Origin: Limisphaerales bacterium
GTDB taxonomy: Bacteria; Verrucomicrobiota; Verrucomicrobiia; Limisphaerales; AAA164-E04
Length of the DNA stretch: 64,000 nt
Reading direction: 5' to 3'
NCBI GenBank assembly: GCA_024761205.1
Contig: JAMASS010000010.1
Coordinates: forward strand, 1 to 64,000
Position 1 is the stretch's first letter, and each line of letters starts with the position of its first letter. The notes below the pieces were generated by a model. The model did not search any database. It had not been told where the DNA came from and saw only the letters and a program-made list of their open reading frames with translations. Both the position numbers and the translations under genes were made by a program. Below are positions 20,076 through 29,002 of the stretch, one piece after another.

Positions 20076-21527
20076 ATGCTTCGTTTTTGTGTTAAACTAA
20101 TTTCCATTTTTCTCCTTATTTCGCCCCATTTGGCCTCGGGAAGCCCTCGGCTTAACTTTATCATCATATTAGTGGATGATTTAGGTTGGATGGATCTTTC
20201 CTGCCAGGGGAGTGACTATTATCAAACGCCAAATATTGATCGCCTTGCGGCGGAAGGTATGCGGTTTACCAATGCCTATGCCGCCTGTGCGGTTTGTTCG
20301 CCTACCCGGGCAGCGATTCAGACGGGTCGTTATCCCGGGCGCATCGGCGTGACTGATTGGATTCGTTCTCGATTCCAGCGCGACCAGATGGGAACGCCGG
20401 GGAAAAACCCCGTCGACTATGTCGGCTCGCCCAAGAGACGGTTTCTTTGTCCTCCCAATCCGTATTGGATGGAGCATGAGGAGCTGACTATTGCGGAAAT
20501 TCTGGGGCAGGAGGGTTACCAATCGGCGCATATCGGTAAATGGCACTTAGGGGATGATGGCTGGTATCCGACGGAGCAAGGTTATGATGAGAATCGAGGC
20601 GGTTGTGATTACGGTCAGCCACCTTCCTATTTCGATCCGTTTAATCGGCCGAATCATAGGCATCCGATGATTCGTGCCGGAATTCCTTATCTTGAGGGGC
20701 GGCAGGAGGGGCAGTATTTGACAGATCGTGAGGCGGACGAGGCTGTTAGTCTGATTCACCAATGGAAGGAGGAGCCGTTTTTTATTCACTTGGCTCATTA
20801 TGCCGTGCATACGCCAATTCAGGCTGAGGAGGCGATCACGGCAAAATATCGTCGTGCCGGAAAGAAGGAGTCCAACGCCAAGTATGCGGCAATGGTTGAG
20901 TCGGTTGATCGATCGACGGGCAGGGTGCTCGCAATTTTGGATGAGCTCGGAATTGCTGATGAAACGGTCATTATCTTTACCTCCGACAATGGGGGGCTCG
21001 ATCGCCAGAAAAGCCCGACGGAGAACGCGCCCTTGAGATCGGGAAAGGGTTACGCTTATGAAGGCGGCATCCGGGTTCCGTTCATTGTTCGTTGGCCCGG
21101 CCAAGTTCCCGCGGGTAAGACATCGGACATGCCAATTAGCTCGATTGACGTTTTGCCAACCCTTCTTGATGCAGCTGCGATTCCGGCTCCGAGCGATCGG
21201 GTGATCGATGGGTTATCCCTCGTGCCTCATCTCCGGTCGGGAGGACAAATACCACTGACTCGGGACACGTTAATTTGGCACTTTCCTCACTATCGTCATG
21301 ATCCCGGGCCTTATAGCATTATCCGAAAGGGACCTTGGAAGCTCATCAAGTTCTACGAGGGCATTCGGGAGCTGTATCATCTCGATGATGATTTGGGGGA
21401 GACGGTTAATTTGGTGTTGCAGCAAAAGCCTTTGGCCGACTCTCTGGAGTCGGAGTTGATGGCGAAGCTAAAGGATATGGGAGCACGCTTACCGCGTCCC
21501 AACCCGGCTTATCAGCCATCTCGCTGA
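20076..21527 (+). CDS. Secreted sulfatase (arylsulfatase family)
   Basis: A type I sulfatase of 483 residues. The start at 20076 gives a good signal peptide (MLRFCVKLISIFLLISPHLA). The metal site is seen in FIIILVDDLGWMDLSCQGSD (Asp-Asp). CSPTRAAIQTGRYP at about residue 74 is the Cys-type signature whose Cys becomes formylglycine. Further family parts are HIGKWHLG, FFIHLAHYAVHTPIQA, IFTSDNGG with the DN metal ligands, and GGIRVPFIVRWPG. Such enzymes remove sulfate from polysaccharides such as glycosaminoglycans or algal polymers. The formylglycine-generating enzyme is not in the window. The DUF4159 gene follows after 21 bases and may be co-transcribed. Confidence 0.93.
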   Translation: MLRFCVKLISIFLLISPHLASGSPRLNFIIILVDDLGWMDLSCQGSDYYQTPNIDRLAAEGMRFTNAYAACAVCSPTRAAIQTGRYPGRIGVTDWIRSRFQRDQMGTPGKNPVDYVGSPKRRFLCPPNPYWMEHEELTIAEILGQEGYQSAHIGKWHLGDDGWYPTEQGYDENRGGCDYGQPPSYFDPFNRPNHRHPMIRAGIPYLEGRQEGQYLTDREADEAVSLIHQWKEEPFFIHLAHYAVHTPIQAEEAITAKYRRAGKKESNAKYAAMVESVDRSTGRVLAILDELGIADETVIIFTSDNGGLDRQKSPTENAPLRSGKGYAYEGGIRVPFIVRWPGQVPAGKTSDMPISSIDVLPTLLDAAAIPAPSDRVIDGLSLVPHLRSGGQIPLTRDTLIWHFPHYRHDPGPYSIIRKGPWKLIKFYEGIRELYHLDDDLGETVNLVLQQKPLADSLESELMAKLKDMGARLPRPNPAYQPSR

Positions 21528-21548
21528 GGGCTGTTTGAGATTTTCATA

Positions 21549-22403
21549 ATGGCGTCGAATCGGTTGGCTTATCCGGTTGCCGGCTACCATTCAGTGGCTG
21601 GCCTGCTGATATTGTTGGTGACGCTTGGTTTGGCAGCAGACGACGATCTACAAAGGGTCAGAGGTGCCTCCGGGAACAGCGACCGTTTTGTGATGGTCCG
21701 GGTTCAATATGACAGTTCCGGCGGTTATGGTGAAGCTTGGTATGCGTATGAGGGACGGATCTGGCAACGTTGGGAGACCGACTACCCACGAGCGGAACTC
21801 AACTTTCTTCATCGTCTCACGGAGTTGACTTCAATTCCCACGGCATCGGATCCAATCAGCCTGAAACTAACCGATCCGGCCATCTACAACTATCCGTTCT
21901 TGTTCATGAGTGATGTGGGTTGGCAGGTTTTATCAAAGAAGGAGAAGGCGAACCTTCGTCGGCATTTGCGCAACGGCGGTTTTCTGTGGGTGGATGATTT
22001 TTGGGGCAGTGCTGAATGGCGGAATTTCGCTCGCATTAGCCAGGATGCGTTTCCAGATTGGGAATGGCGGGACATCCCTGATGATCACGCCTTGCTTAAC
22101 ATCGTTTATTCGCTAGATCGTTGCCCCCAAGTGCCGGCGCGGTTCTTTTTTGAAACGACCGGGCTAAGCTATGACCCTTTTTGGAGTCATCGTCGCCCTA
22201 ACGGTGGGGATGCCGATCTTTCGCAGGTTCACTTCAAGGGCTTATTCGATAAAGGGGGACGGCTGCTTGCCGTAGCGACCCACAACACGGATATCGCCGA
22301 TGGTTGGGAGAGGGAAGGGGAAGATCAGGAGTATTTTGAGCGGTTCTCAGTTCACACCTATGCTCTGGGGATCAATATTCTCATGTATGCCTTGACCCAC
22401 TGA
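21549..22403 (+). CDS. DUF4159 domain protein, secreted
   Basis: A 284-residue protein with a hydrophobic N-terminus (LAYPVAGYHSVAGLLILLVT) that should act as signal peptide. The mature part is the DUF4159 domain: RFVMVRVQYDSSGGYGEAWY, DYPRAELNFLHRLTELTSI, LTDPAIYNYPFLFMSDVGW, LRRHLRNGGFLWVDDFWGS and ALNIV-like DHALLNIVYSLDRCPQVP. These proteins have a glutamine-amidotransferase-like Rossmann fold and occur near MoxR/VWA gene clusters in related bacteria; no enzymatic role has been shown. Such partner genes are not visible here. It is only 21 bases behind the sulfatase. Confidence 0.85.
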   Translation: MASNRLAYPVAGYHSVAGLLILLVTLGLAADDDLQRVRGASGNSDRFVMVRVQYDSSGGYGEAWYAYEGRIWQRWETDYPRAELNFLHRLTELTSIPTASDPISLKLTDPAIYNYPFLFMSDVGWQVLSKKEKANLRRHLRNGGFLWVDDFWGSAEWRNFARISQDAFPDWEWRDIPDDHALLNIVYSLDRCPQVPARFFFETTGLSYDPFWSHRRPNGGDADLSQVHFKGLFDKGGRLLAVATHNTDIADGWEREGEDQEYFERFSVHTYALGINILMYALTH

Positions 22404-22404
22404 C

Positions 22405-23502
22405 TCAATTGAGGTGCTCTTCCCGCCTGAGGAAAATGTCGAAGGTATCATGTTTTGACAGATAAAGCACCAGCATCAGCACGCTCAAGAGGCTGATCCC
22501 GAGGCTGGTCAACGTGCCGTTGAAAGTGTTGAACAGGGCGTGCAGGATAGACGGAATCGTGAGGGCAACCAGGATGAGAACGAGGCGATGACTGGGATAG
22601 AGGTAGGCAAAGCTTAGAAAATAGCTCGCGATGCCGGTCCACACCGCATGGAGGGCGGGAAGCGATGTAAGTCGCAGCAGGTTTAGGAGGAGATATTCCG
22701 TGGATGACTCGGCAAAGAGCGCATTACGAGCGAGTTGATATTCCAAGCCTTCATGGATCCCGAAACCGAGTCCGCAGATCATGCCATAGTAGGCCATGGT
22801 TTTCGGCAGGTAGACTTCAGAGCGCTTGGAGAGCACATAGATCATGAGAATCTTACAAAGCTCTTCAGGCACCGCGACCCAAACGAAGAAGGCAACAGCA
22901 CGGATTGCAGGAATCTCCGCGCCTAGCCAGCTATTGGGCAGTGAAATGAAAGGAAGTTTGAAGAAACCCACCAAGAGGCTGATCGAGACCAAGCCGGTCC
23001 CCATAAAACAGAGAATTGATGTGCTGATGCGGATGTTGGGCGCGGGAAAGATATGGTAAAACAGAATCGCCCACAGAACTGAAAAATAGAACGCTGTGAG
23101 GAAGAAGACAAATTTGTCGGTAAACAGACCGGTGAATAAAGTGAGCAGGATCAAGGGCACCAGACCGATACCGGTGAGGGCGAGCAAATTCCGATTGTCG
23201 ATGTCGCCCAAGCGATGGAGTTGATTGAATGGCCAGAGGAAGAGACTGAGGCCGGTAAATTGACGGAGGAATCCGGATTTTTTTGGACGCGGTTTGTTAA
23301 TATGGTCGGAATAGCCTTCTGAGGCAGGAGGTGTGTCTGTCGTGAGTTCTTGCAGTTCTCGAAAGGCAACTGCGGCACTTGAGCCATCCCATCGAACTTG
23401 AGTTTCTAACGAAATCCGGCCGTCACGGAATCGTTTCTCCAAATCCTTCCTGGTGAAAGGTCCTTGATCCTCTTGATTCGAGTCCTTGATGTAGTAAGTC
23501 AT
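22405..23502 (-). CDS. GYF_2 - PrsW family intramembrane protease
   Basis: A fusion of about 365 residues; start taken at 23502, where MTYYIKDSNQEDQGPFTRKD begins the GYF_2 domain (residues 1-55, with the GPF and WDGSS core). After a basic linker come eight or so membrane helices. PrsW residues are present: PEELCK (E-E-x-x-K, near residue 225), the FGIHEGLEYQ segment (about 260) and LPALHAVWTG (His, about 300), followed by IPSILHALFNTF (second His). PrsW-type proteases cleave membrane proteins such as anti-sigma factors; they share the CPBP/Abi fold. GYF_2 domains bind proline-rich peptides, so the fusion may recruit a target. It converges with the DUF4159 gene, with one base between the stop codons. 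Confidence 0.85.
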   Translation of the reverse strand: MTYYIKDSNQEDQGPFTRKDLEKRFRDGRISLETQVRWDGSSAAVAFRELQELTTDTPPASEGYSDHINKPRPKKSGFLRQFTGLSLFLWPFNQLHRLGDIDNRNLLALTGIGLVPLILLTLFTGLFTDKFVFFLTAFYFSVLWAILFYHIFPAPNIRISTSILCFMGTGLVSISLLVGFFKLPFISLPNSWLGAEIPAIRAVAFFVWVAVPEELCKILMIYVLSKRSEVYLPKTMAYYGMICGLGFGIHEGLEYQLARNALFAESSTEYLLLNLLRLTSLPALHAVWTGIASYFLSFAYLYPSHRLVLILVALTIPSILHALFNTFNGTLTSLGISLLSVLMLVLYLSKHDTFDIFLRREEHLN

Positions 23503-23589
23503 GGGTTCGTGATCGGCTGGTGTGTAGATTAGATTTGGTACGAGTGTAATTAATATTCGGGATTCAACCGGTCTTGCTACTTGCAATTC

Positions 23590-23967
23590 AATCTAGCTGA
23601 TTCTAGCGGGGGGGTTGACTTCTAGGTGGAACGATACGTTCTAGATTTTTCGCGGATGGCGCGTGCCGACATCATACTGACAATAGTAAATGTAAAGTAC
23701 ATTATGTGTCCTTTGAATTGCGTTATTTGCTAGCAAATCTTGGTCCACTTAAGGATCGGACGACGCGACTCTTGGAGTTTGGCATCACTCGCTATGCGGA
23801 TGTGCTGACACCGGTGAGACAGGTCTCACCTTTGCTGAGGCCTGCCGAGAACTTCTAGACACTGGAGTAACGGCCGAAAAGATCGTGCCTTCCCCGGTTC
23901 CCGATCTCAACCGCGTGGTGTTTCCTTACTTGTTGTATTCCGGCAAGGATATCCAGAATCGAATCAC
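23590..23967 (+). pseudogene. Unrecognised gene fragments
   Basis: Two plus-strand frames without starts look like protein. At about 23705-23815 one reads FELRYLLANLGPLKDRTTRL then LEFGITRYADVL. At about 23805-23960, in shifting frames, GETGLTFAEACRELL and TAEKIVPSPVPDLNRVVF then PYLLYSGKDIQNRITF. They could be parts of one lost protein, but I cannot identify it. The second part runs straight into the dispersed repeat at 23968. Confidence 0.3.
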
Positions 23968-24335
23968 GTTTATACTATCTGCCGAAAAATCATTTTCGGA
24001 AAGCGCGGATGGAGGCAGTTTGTTGAGGAGGCGTTCATGAAGGGCCGAGGCGGTCCGCCACCTCCTGCGGGGAGCAGGTGATGTCATCCTGGAACCCGGT
24101 GGCCTTGAGTCGTCACCAACGCCTTTCGATCGGGTTACCCTCTGGCGGGGAGGGTGGCAGTCGCGGGAGGCTCGAAGCGGTGCCCGCCCGCCGTTAGTTC
24201 GTCCAGGAGCCACGAGAGGCTAGCGGCACGCCGCCTCGCTTCGCTTTGCGGGGTCGCCCAGAGGTGGGAAATCAAGCTGCCGCCCCCGGCTTGTGAGGTG
24301 GATCTAGGGGCGAACCCTCCGGTCATTGAGGTGGC
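23968..24335 (+). repeat. Dispersed degenerate repeat, copy A (inverted partner near 55.6 kb)
   Basis: This stretch matches the reverse complement of about 55560-55830 by eye. It starts with TATACTATCTGCCGAAAAAT and the palindrome CCGAAAAATCATTTTCGG (7-base arms, 4-base loop), continues with GCGTTCATGAAGGGCCGA and later CTTTGCGGGG and GGGAAATCAAGC and GGGCGAACCCTCCGG. The match is imperfect, with small gaps. The element has no reading frame shared by both copies. It could be an old non-autonomous mobile element or a relic of one. Confidence 0.65.
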
Positions 24336-25012
24336 GGGCTGGTTTTGGGGTGGCATCGCCCGAACGCCGGGCGCACCGAGTCTCCAAGCAGAGGTTGTTG
24401 TGCCAGGATTGGAGCCCTATACGGCGTTGCCTTTCGAGAGGCGGGGGAGACTTGGAGGCACGGTGCGGGGGGTGATGTTGGCGGTGCCCTATGTGGGAAT
24501 CGGATTTGGGAACGCTGGGGTGCATTTCCTCATGGCATGTTGTATTCAGTTTCCGGGATGTTGTGAGATTATCGACCACCGGGGTATGTTGTAGACCGTT
24601 CGTTGGTCCCTCATGGAATCTCGGCTTTGTGGAAAATTTCGACATTGGGGAGGAGTGCGAGGCGTTTGGGGTGGTTGGCGAGGGCGGTGCTTTGAATCTC
24701 TTCGAATAGTTGAGCGGATTTGTCCTCAAAGGTTTCTCTGTCCTCGGCGGAGGGGGGCTCGCGCAGGAGGAACCGGACGGACGCTGTCTTCTTGATTGTC
24801 AGCTGGATCATCGGCGATGGTGGAAATCGTTACTAGAAAGCGGCAAGCGAGTATGAGTGGAGGTCGAGCATGGTGCTAGACAAAAGCAATGGCTTTGGTT
24901 GATGAGTCAAAATTCGTGCCTGAAGGAATGAGAGGATTAAATTGCGGAATGTGTCGAATACGTGGAATGAGGAAATTGAGAAGTCTCAGGGTTCGGTTTT
25001 TCGGCTTGCTGG
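24336..25012. other. Intergenic region without a firm gene
   Basis: About 680 bases. The one candidate is a 66-residue minus-strand frame at 24611-24811, starting MIQLTIKKTASVRFLLREPP and continuing in a helical, charged stretch (FEDKSAQLFEEIQSTALANH). It has a sensible composition but no known family and no clear ribosome site. Otherwise nothing is visible. Confidence 0.35.
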
Positions 25013-25654
25013 TTAGCGACGGAGGTTTTTCATCGGAACGAATCGGACGGGGAGAAGTGTCTCGTGGTGAAATACATCGTCAGTATGGGTGATTCGTTTC
25101 AGTTGTTGGCTGTTGTCGGTTCCGGTGGGGATGACGAGCTTGCCGTGTTGATCTAATTGCTCAAGGAGAGGCGTGGGAATGTTGGTTGGTGCGCAGGTAA
25201 CGAGGATGGCGTCAAAGGGAGCTGCTTCAGGCCATCCTAGGGAGCCATCGCCTTGACGATAATGGATGTTGGTGAAACCGAGTTTGTTGAGCAGGGTGCT
25301 TGCTTGTTTTGCCAAAGCGGGGACCATTTCAATGGTAAAGACCTCTTTGACGATCTCGGCCAGGATTGCGGTTTGATAACCTGATCCGGTGCCGATCTCT
25401 AGGACGCGATCCGTAGACTTGGGATTGATTGCCTCAGTCATGTAGGCAACAATGAAGGGTTGAGAGATGGTTTGGCCGTGGCTGATAGGGAGCGGTCGAT
25501 CGGTGAATGCTGCCGCGCGGTAAATTTCCGGCACAAAGACGTCTCGAGGGACATGTCGCATGGCTGCAATCACATCGGGATACGAAATGCCGCGATTCTC
25601 TGAGAGCAGTTGTTCCTGGATCATCGCCTCTGCAGGGGTGGGAGAAAGGGACAT
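25013..25654 (-). CDS. pcm: Protein-L-isoaspartate O-methyltransferase
   Basis: This enzyme uses S-adenosylmethionine to methylate L-isoaspartyl residues in aged proteins so that they can return to aspartate. The 213-residue product has the family length. Visible parts: RHVPRDVFVPEIYRAAAFTD and the motif RPLPISHGQTISQPFIVAYM near residue 51-70, the SAM-binding VLEIGTGSGYQTAILAEIV (about 85-103), FTNIHYRQGDGSLGWPEAAP (about 125-144) and FDAILVTCAPTNIP. It stands alone on the minus strand. Confidence 0.95.
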   Translation of the reverse strand: MSLSPTPAEAMIQEQLLSENRGISYPDVIAAMRHVPRDVFVPEIYRAAAFTDRPLPISHGQTISQPFIVAYMTEAINPKSTDRVLEIGTGSGYQTAILAEIVKEVFTIEMVPALAKQASTLLNKLGFTNIHYRQGDGSLGWPEAAPFDAILVTCAPTNIPTPLLEQLDQHGKLVIPTGTDNSQQLKRITHTDDVFHHETLLPVRFVPMKNLRR

Positions 25655-25659
25655 AGTTT

Positions 25660-26545
25660 TGAAGAAGTCTTTTTGTTGTTGGTGCTTCGCAGGCGTCCTT
25701 AGATTACGGCTGATAAATGGTGATGTCCGCTATTTTGGGCAAGATTCTTTTTTGACGGAAGCTTTGGCTGTGGGTGATTTGAGGGTGAGCTTCATCCCTA
25801 TGAGGTCGCCGTCGTAGGAGGCGGACCGCCGGGTTCTTCGCCGCGGTGGCCTGCGCTGAGTGTGATTCCGATCTACGGATCGCGTTGTATTGGAGTAGGG
25901 AGCGCAAGTGCTTTCCAAGGTGAAGTTCTCTGGTGGCGGACGCTGCAATGTCACGAATGCTTGTGAGTAATCCCCGGGTGCTCATTTTGCGGAATTCTCG
26001 CCGGGTTTTTGCGGGTGTTGGCGTTTGCGCGTCGTGGCGACCGCGACAGAGGCGAGCCACAGCGGACTATGCGATGCGTTGGCTTCACTCATTTTGTGGC
26101 GCGAAGTTGACCGTGACTGCGGTTAAGAGCAGCAGTGCTCTGCCGGCGTTGTGCAGGGTGGCCACCGATGGCAGCAACAAAAACCGGTCAGTGTAAAATC
26201 CATACCACGCGCTATGTGGTGCGTCATGTGCTGCTGGTAACAATAGTCGGCACCTGGGTCCGTTGCCGTAAGCTGCCGGATCATTTTGCCCCGGTCGCGA
26301 CTCTGGAGATTGAGAACCTCATCGCAGCAGGGGGGGTGGCACGGGCCGGTCTCATGCGGATAACAGGAGTAGAAAGGCTCATCCACCACCGAGCAGTCGG
26401 CCGGTTTTCCCTGACGTGCATCATTGCGGTGGAGATTGTGCGTGGGCCCGGACCACATGGCAACGAGTGGTCATTGATGGCGATTGCGCCCCGCCGAATT
26501 AGTGGCTTTTGCCAGGGTTATCTCTTGCAGGGTTCTGTAACGCCA
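25660..26545. other. Intergenic region without a supported gene
   Basis: About 890 bases. Reading frames exist on both strands but none shows a family motif or a credible start. The only structure I can point to is a 25-base sequence at 26132-26156 (GCAGTGCTCTGCCGGCGTTG...) that recurs imperfectly at 27511-27536 on the other side of the Mrr gene. Confidence 0.4.
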
Positions 26546-26552
26546 CCTTCGA

Positions 26553-27467
26553 TTACTCCAGAAAGAAATCTTCGTCTATTTTTTTCAACTCAATGCTGCG
26601 GTTGATCTGCACCCCCACATTATACTTAAACATCAAATCAGTCAGTTTTTCGCCGTCGATCAAAATAATGGAAACGGGAACGCTTTTGGCATATTCGCGG
26701 GTCTGTCTGGAGAATGATGAAGTGGTGACAAAAACGCCCTTGTTCGCGGTTGCCTTGTTAGCCAAGCTGCCCACAAAGGCTTGAACGTCGGATCTACTGA
26801 TTGGGTGATCGGATGCATAGCGCTTGGCTTGAAAGTAAATCTGGTCGAGCCCCAATTTATCTTCATTGATTACGCCATCCACGCCGCCATCACCGGATTT
26901 TCCGAGATGCTTGCCTGCCTCTTCATCCAAGCCGCCGTATCCCATTGAAATCAGCAACTTCACAATCAGCTGTTCGAAGAATTCCGGCGATGCCTGCTGC
27001 ACCTTCGACAATAGCTCGGCTTTTATAGCGGCAGCGACTTCCGCGTAGGCATGTTCAATTCGTTCCTCCGGGGTCTCGGATTCATCCGTGCCGGTGTCGG
27101 ACGTGGCCAACGGTGCGCTGGGCGACTTATGCGTTTTGAATTCACGGAATTCCTGGTATTGTTCGAGAAACTTACAATCTATCTTGGCAGATGGCTTGGA
27201 AAGGGCGGCTTTGCCACGCTCCGTGGCCGTGAAGTAACCCCGTTTTGGTCTAATCAGGAGCTTGGCCTTTACTAGATAGGTGACAGCCCAACCGACCCGC
27301 CCCTTGACAGTGGTAATCCCTCCACTAGGTAAGAGCTGGGCTCTTTCCTCCTGCGTGAGACCGAATTCGTCAGCGAGTATTTTAACTGCTTCGTTCAGTT
27401 GAGTTGCCTTTTTGGCGCCCAACTTCAACACCGGAAGAATAAAAGATTGAAAATCTGGAATTGCCAT
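26553..27467 (-). CDS. mrr: Mrr-type restriction endonuclease
   Basis: A 304-residue enzyme of the Mrr group, which in E. coli cuts modified DNA. Residues 1-90 form the Mrr N-terminal winged-helix domain (MAIPDFQSFILPVLKLGAKK, ITTVKGRVGWAVTYLVKAKL, GYFTATERGKAAL). A charged linker follows. The C-terminal nuclease begins near residue 160 (LLSKVQQASPEFFEQLIVKL, ISMGYGG). It holds SGDGGVDGVI (catalytic Asp) and QIYFQAKRY (Q-x-K), the PD-(D/E)XK core, then VQAFVGSLANKATANKGVFV and TTSSFSRQTREYA. The gene has no methyltransferase partner nearby, which fits a stand-alone type IV enzyme. Imperfect 25-base direct repeats flank it and an IS630 element lies 290 bases upstream, so it may be an acquired island. 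Confidence 0.93.
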   Translation of the reverse strand: MAIPDFQSFILPVLKLGAKKATQLNEAVKILADEFGLTQEERAQLLPSGGITTVKGRVGWAVTYLVKAKLLIRPKRGYFTATERGKAALSKPSAKIDCKFLEQYQEFREFKTHKSPSAPLATSDTGTDESETPEERIEHAYAEVAAAIKAELLSKVQQASPEFFEQLIVKLLISMGYGGLDEEAGKHLGKSGDGGVDGVINEDKLGLDQIYFQAKRYASDHPISRSDVQAFVGSLANKATANKGVFVTTSSFSRQTREYAKSVPVSIILIDGEKLTDLMFKYNVGVQINRSIELKKIDEDFFLE

Positions 27468-27759
27468 CCGCCTATTCGCTTGTTTTTGTGATTGCTTGTA
27501 TCCTTTTTGTCAGTGCTCTGTGCCGGCAGTGTGCAGTGCCGTCATCAGTTGTCAATCGCCTCAGCCCGCATTCAACTGCAATGGCTGCGTATCGCTTCGG
27601 CTGATTCTTCAAATCTTGCATCAACATCATGGCGCGCATGGTCATTTCGACCGCCACCACAACATGGCGCCGGACGGCAAATGCGCGGTAGAGGTGATTA
27701 TCTTCCAATAGCAGCACCGTCTCCCGTTACCGCAGCGGAAGCTGGTGCGGCCGCCGAGT

Positions 27760-28876
27760 TAAACATAACGACTTAAGTAATGCCGCATAATCGTTGCAGA
27801 ACACGGTTCGGTTTTCGCCATTGGTCGAAGCAGGCCTCCACAGCGGCCGACAACTCCTCCAGGCTGCTGAAGTAGAGATTGTGAGGCGCCAGCCGCCGCG
27901 TCGGTTTCCAAACTCTCTTGATCGGCGCGAGCTGTGGGCTGTAAGGCGGCAGAAACAGCAGGTTGAGATGCGCTCGGTGGGCTCTCAACAGTGGTTTGAG
28001 CAGCTTGGCGTGGTGGTGGCGTGCGTTGTCGAGAATGACGACCATTTTCTGGTTGCGCGAGCAGCGTCGGAGCAGCACCTTCAGGAACGCCTCGAATGTG
28101 GCGGCGTTGAACACCGGCGAAAGGGTGTGAACGAACTTGCCGCTGCGTAGACTGACAGCACCAAAGCAGGCGACGGACTGGCGCGTGGGCGACGACCGGA
28201 TCTTTTTCCTCGGGCGGAACCCAGACCCGACAGCGAGTACCGTGTCGTTGAAAATGGCATTCATCCTGACTCCACAGCTCAATGTCCTCGCGTCGTGCCG
28301 GACGGCGCAGTTTTCTTAAACGTGGCAAGGCGTTGCGGATCGGCCTGCGCCACCTGCGGACGCGGCTTTCGAAATCGAAACCCCATCTGCCTGAACAACC
28401 GCTGACACTGGCGCACCCCCAATTGCACATCGTAATGACGCCGCAAGTGTTCGGCGAGCAACCCGCCGTCCCACAAGTGCCCGGCCAAGCCGAAGTCATC
28501 CGGTCGGCAACGCAGGTCCCGCTCCGGCGACGACCATTGATCCGGCCTGAGCGTACGGGGACGACCGGTTCTTTCACCGTCGCGCAGCCCATCGAACCCC
28601 CTCTCCTCAAAGGCTCTGACCCAACGCTGCACCCTTCGCGGATCCTCATCGAACCATTGGGCGACCTGGCGGCAACTCTGCCCTTCGGTCACCAACAACA
28701 GGCCGTGAAGCCGGTGATCGTACCTCGACTCGTCCGAGCGTTGGATTTCCTGTTGTATGGCGATGCGCATCACATCGGCATCGGTAATCTCGAGCTTTCT
28801 CGCCACAGCTTTCATCTCGTGTCGGGGTGCTCGTATCGTACGCCATTATGCGACATAATTTAAGTCGCCTTGTTTA
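27760..28876 (-). mobile_element. IS630-family insertion sequence
   Basis: A complete element of about 1.1 kb with matching ends. The left end at 27762 reads AACATAACGACTTAAGTAAT and the right end, read inward on the other strand from 28874, AACAAGGCGACTTAAATTAT; the similarity continues through GCCGCATAAT against GTCGCATAAT. About 24 of 30 positions agree. A TA dinucleotide stands at each boundary (27760-27761 and 28875-28876), the target duplication expected of IS630. Inside is a single transposase, now frameshifted. Confidence 0.88.
27773..28815 (-). pseudogene. Frameshifted IS630 transposase
   Basis: A DDE transposase of about 345 residues spread over three frames. The N-terminal helix-turn-helix part (from 28815) includes GQSCRQVAQWFDEDPRRVQR and FDGLRDGERTGRPRTL. 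The frame changes near 28300 into KLRRPARREDIELWSQDECH (first catalytic Asp). It changes again near 28180 into FGAVSLRSGKFVHTLSPVFN, MVVILDNARHHHAK (second Asp) and FLPPYSPQLAPIKRVWKPTR. In active relatives the last motif reads LNPIERVWK with the third acidic residue; here it is Lys, a second defect. IS630 transposases sometimes use one programmed frameshift, but two shifts plus the lost Glu indicate a dead copy. Confidence 0.88.
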
Positions 28877-29002
28877 ATTACCCGCCGGGCCATATTCCCC
28901 GAAGTTGTTTTCAGGCGGCGTGAACCGCCGGGGCGTATTGCTGGCAAATCATTCGCTGCGCCGTTTGCTTGCTGGCTTCGGCGAGGGGTAGTAGATTGAA
29001 TC

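Noticed and set aside
24154-24594. 146-codon frame across the dispersed repeat
   Set aside because: The frame is not kept in the second copy of the repeat, and the sequence has no motifs.
25704-26605. Several frames of 90-156 codons on both strands
   Set aside because: Arg/Cys/His-rich translation without start context; none continues a known family.
28279-28815. Programmed frameshift as an explanation for the IS630 transposase
   Set aside because: Two shifts are needed and the third catalytic residue is also lost, so decay is the simpler explanation.
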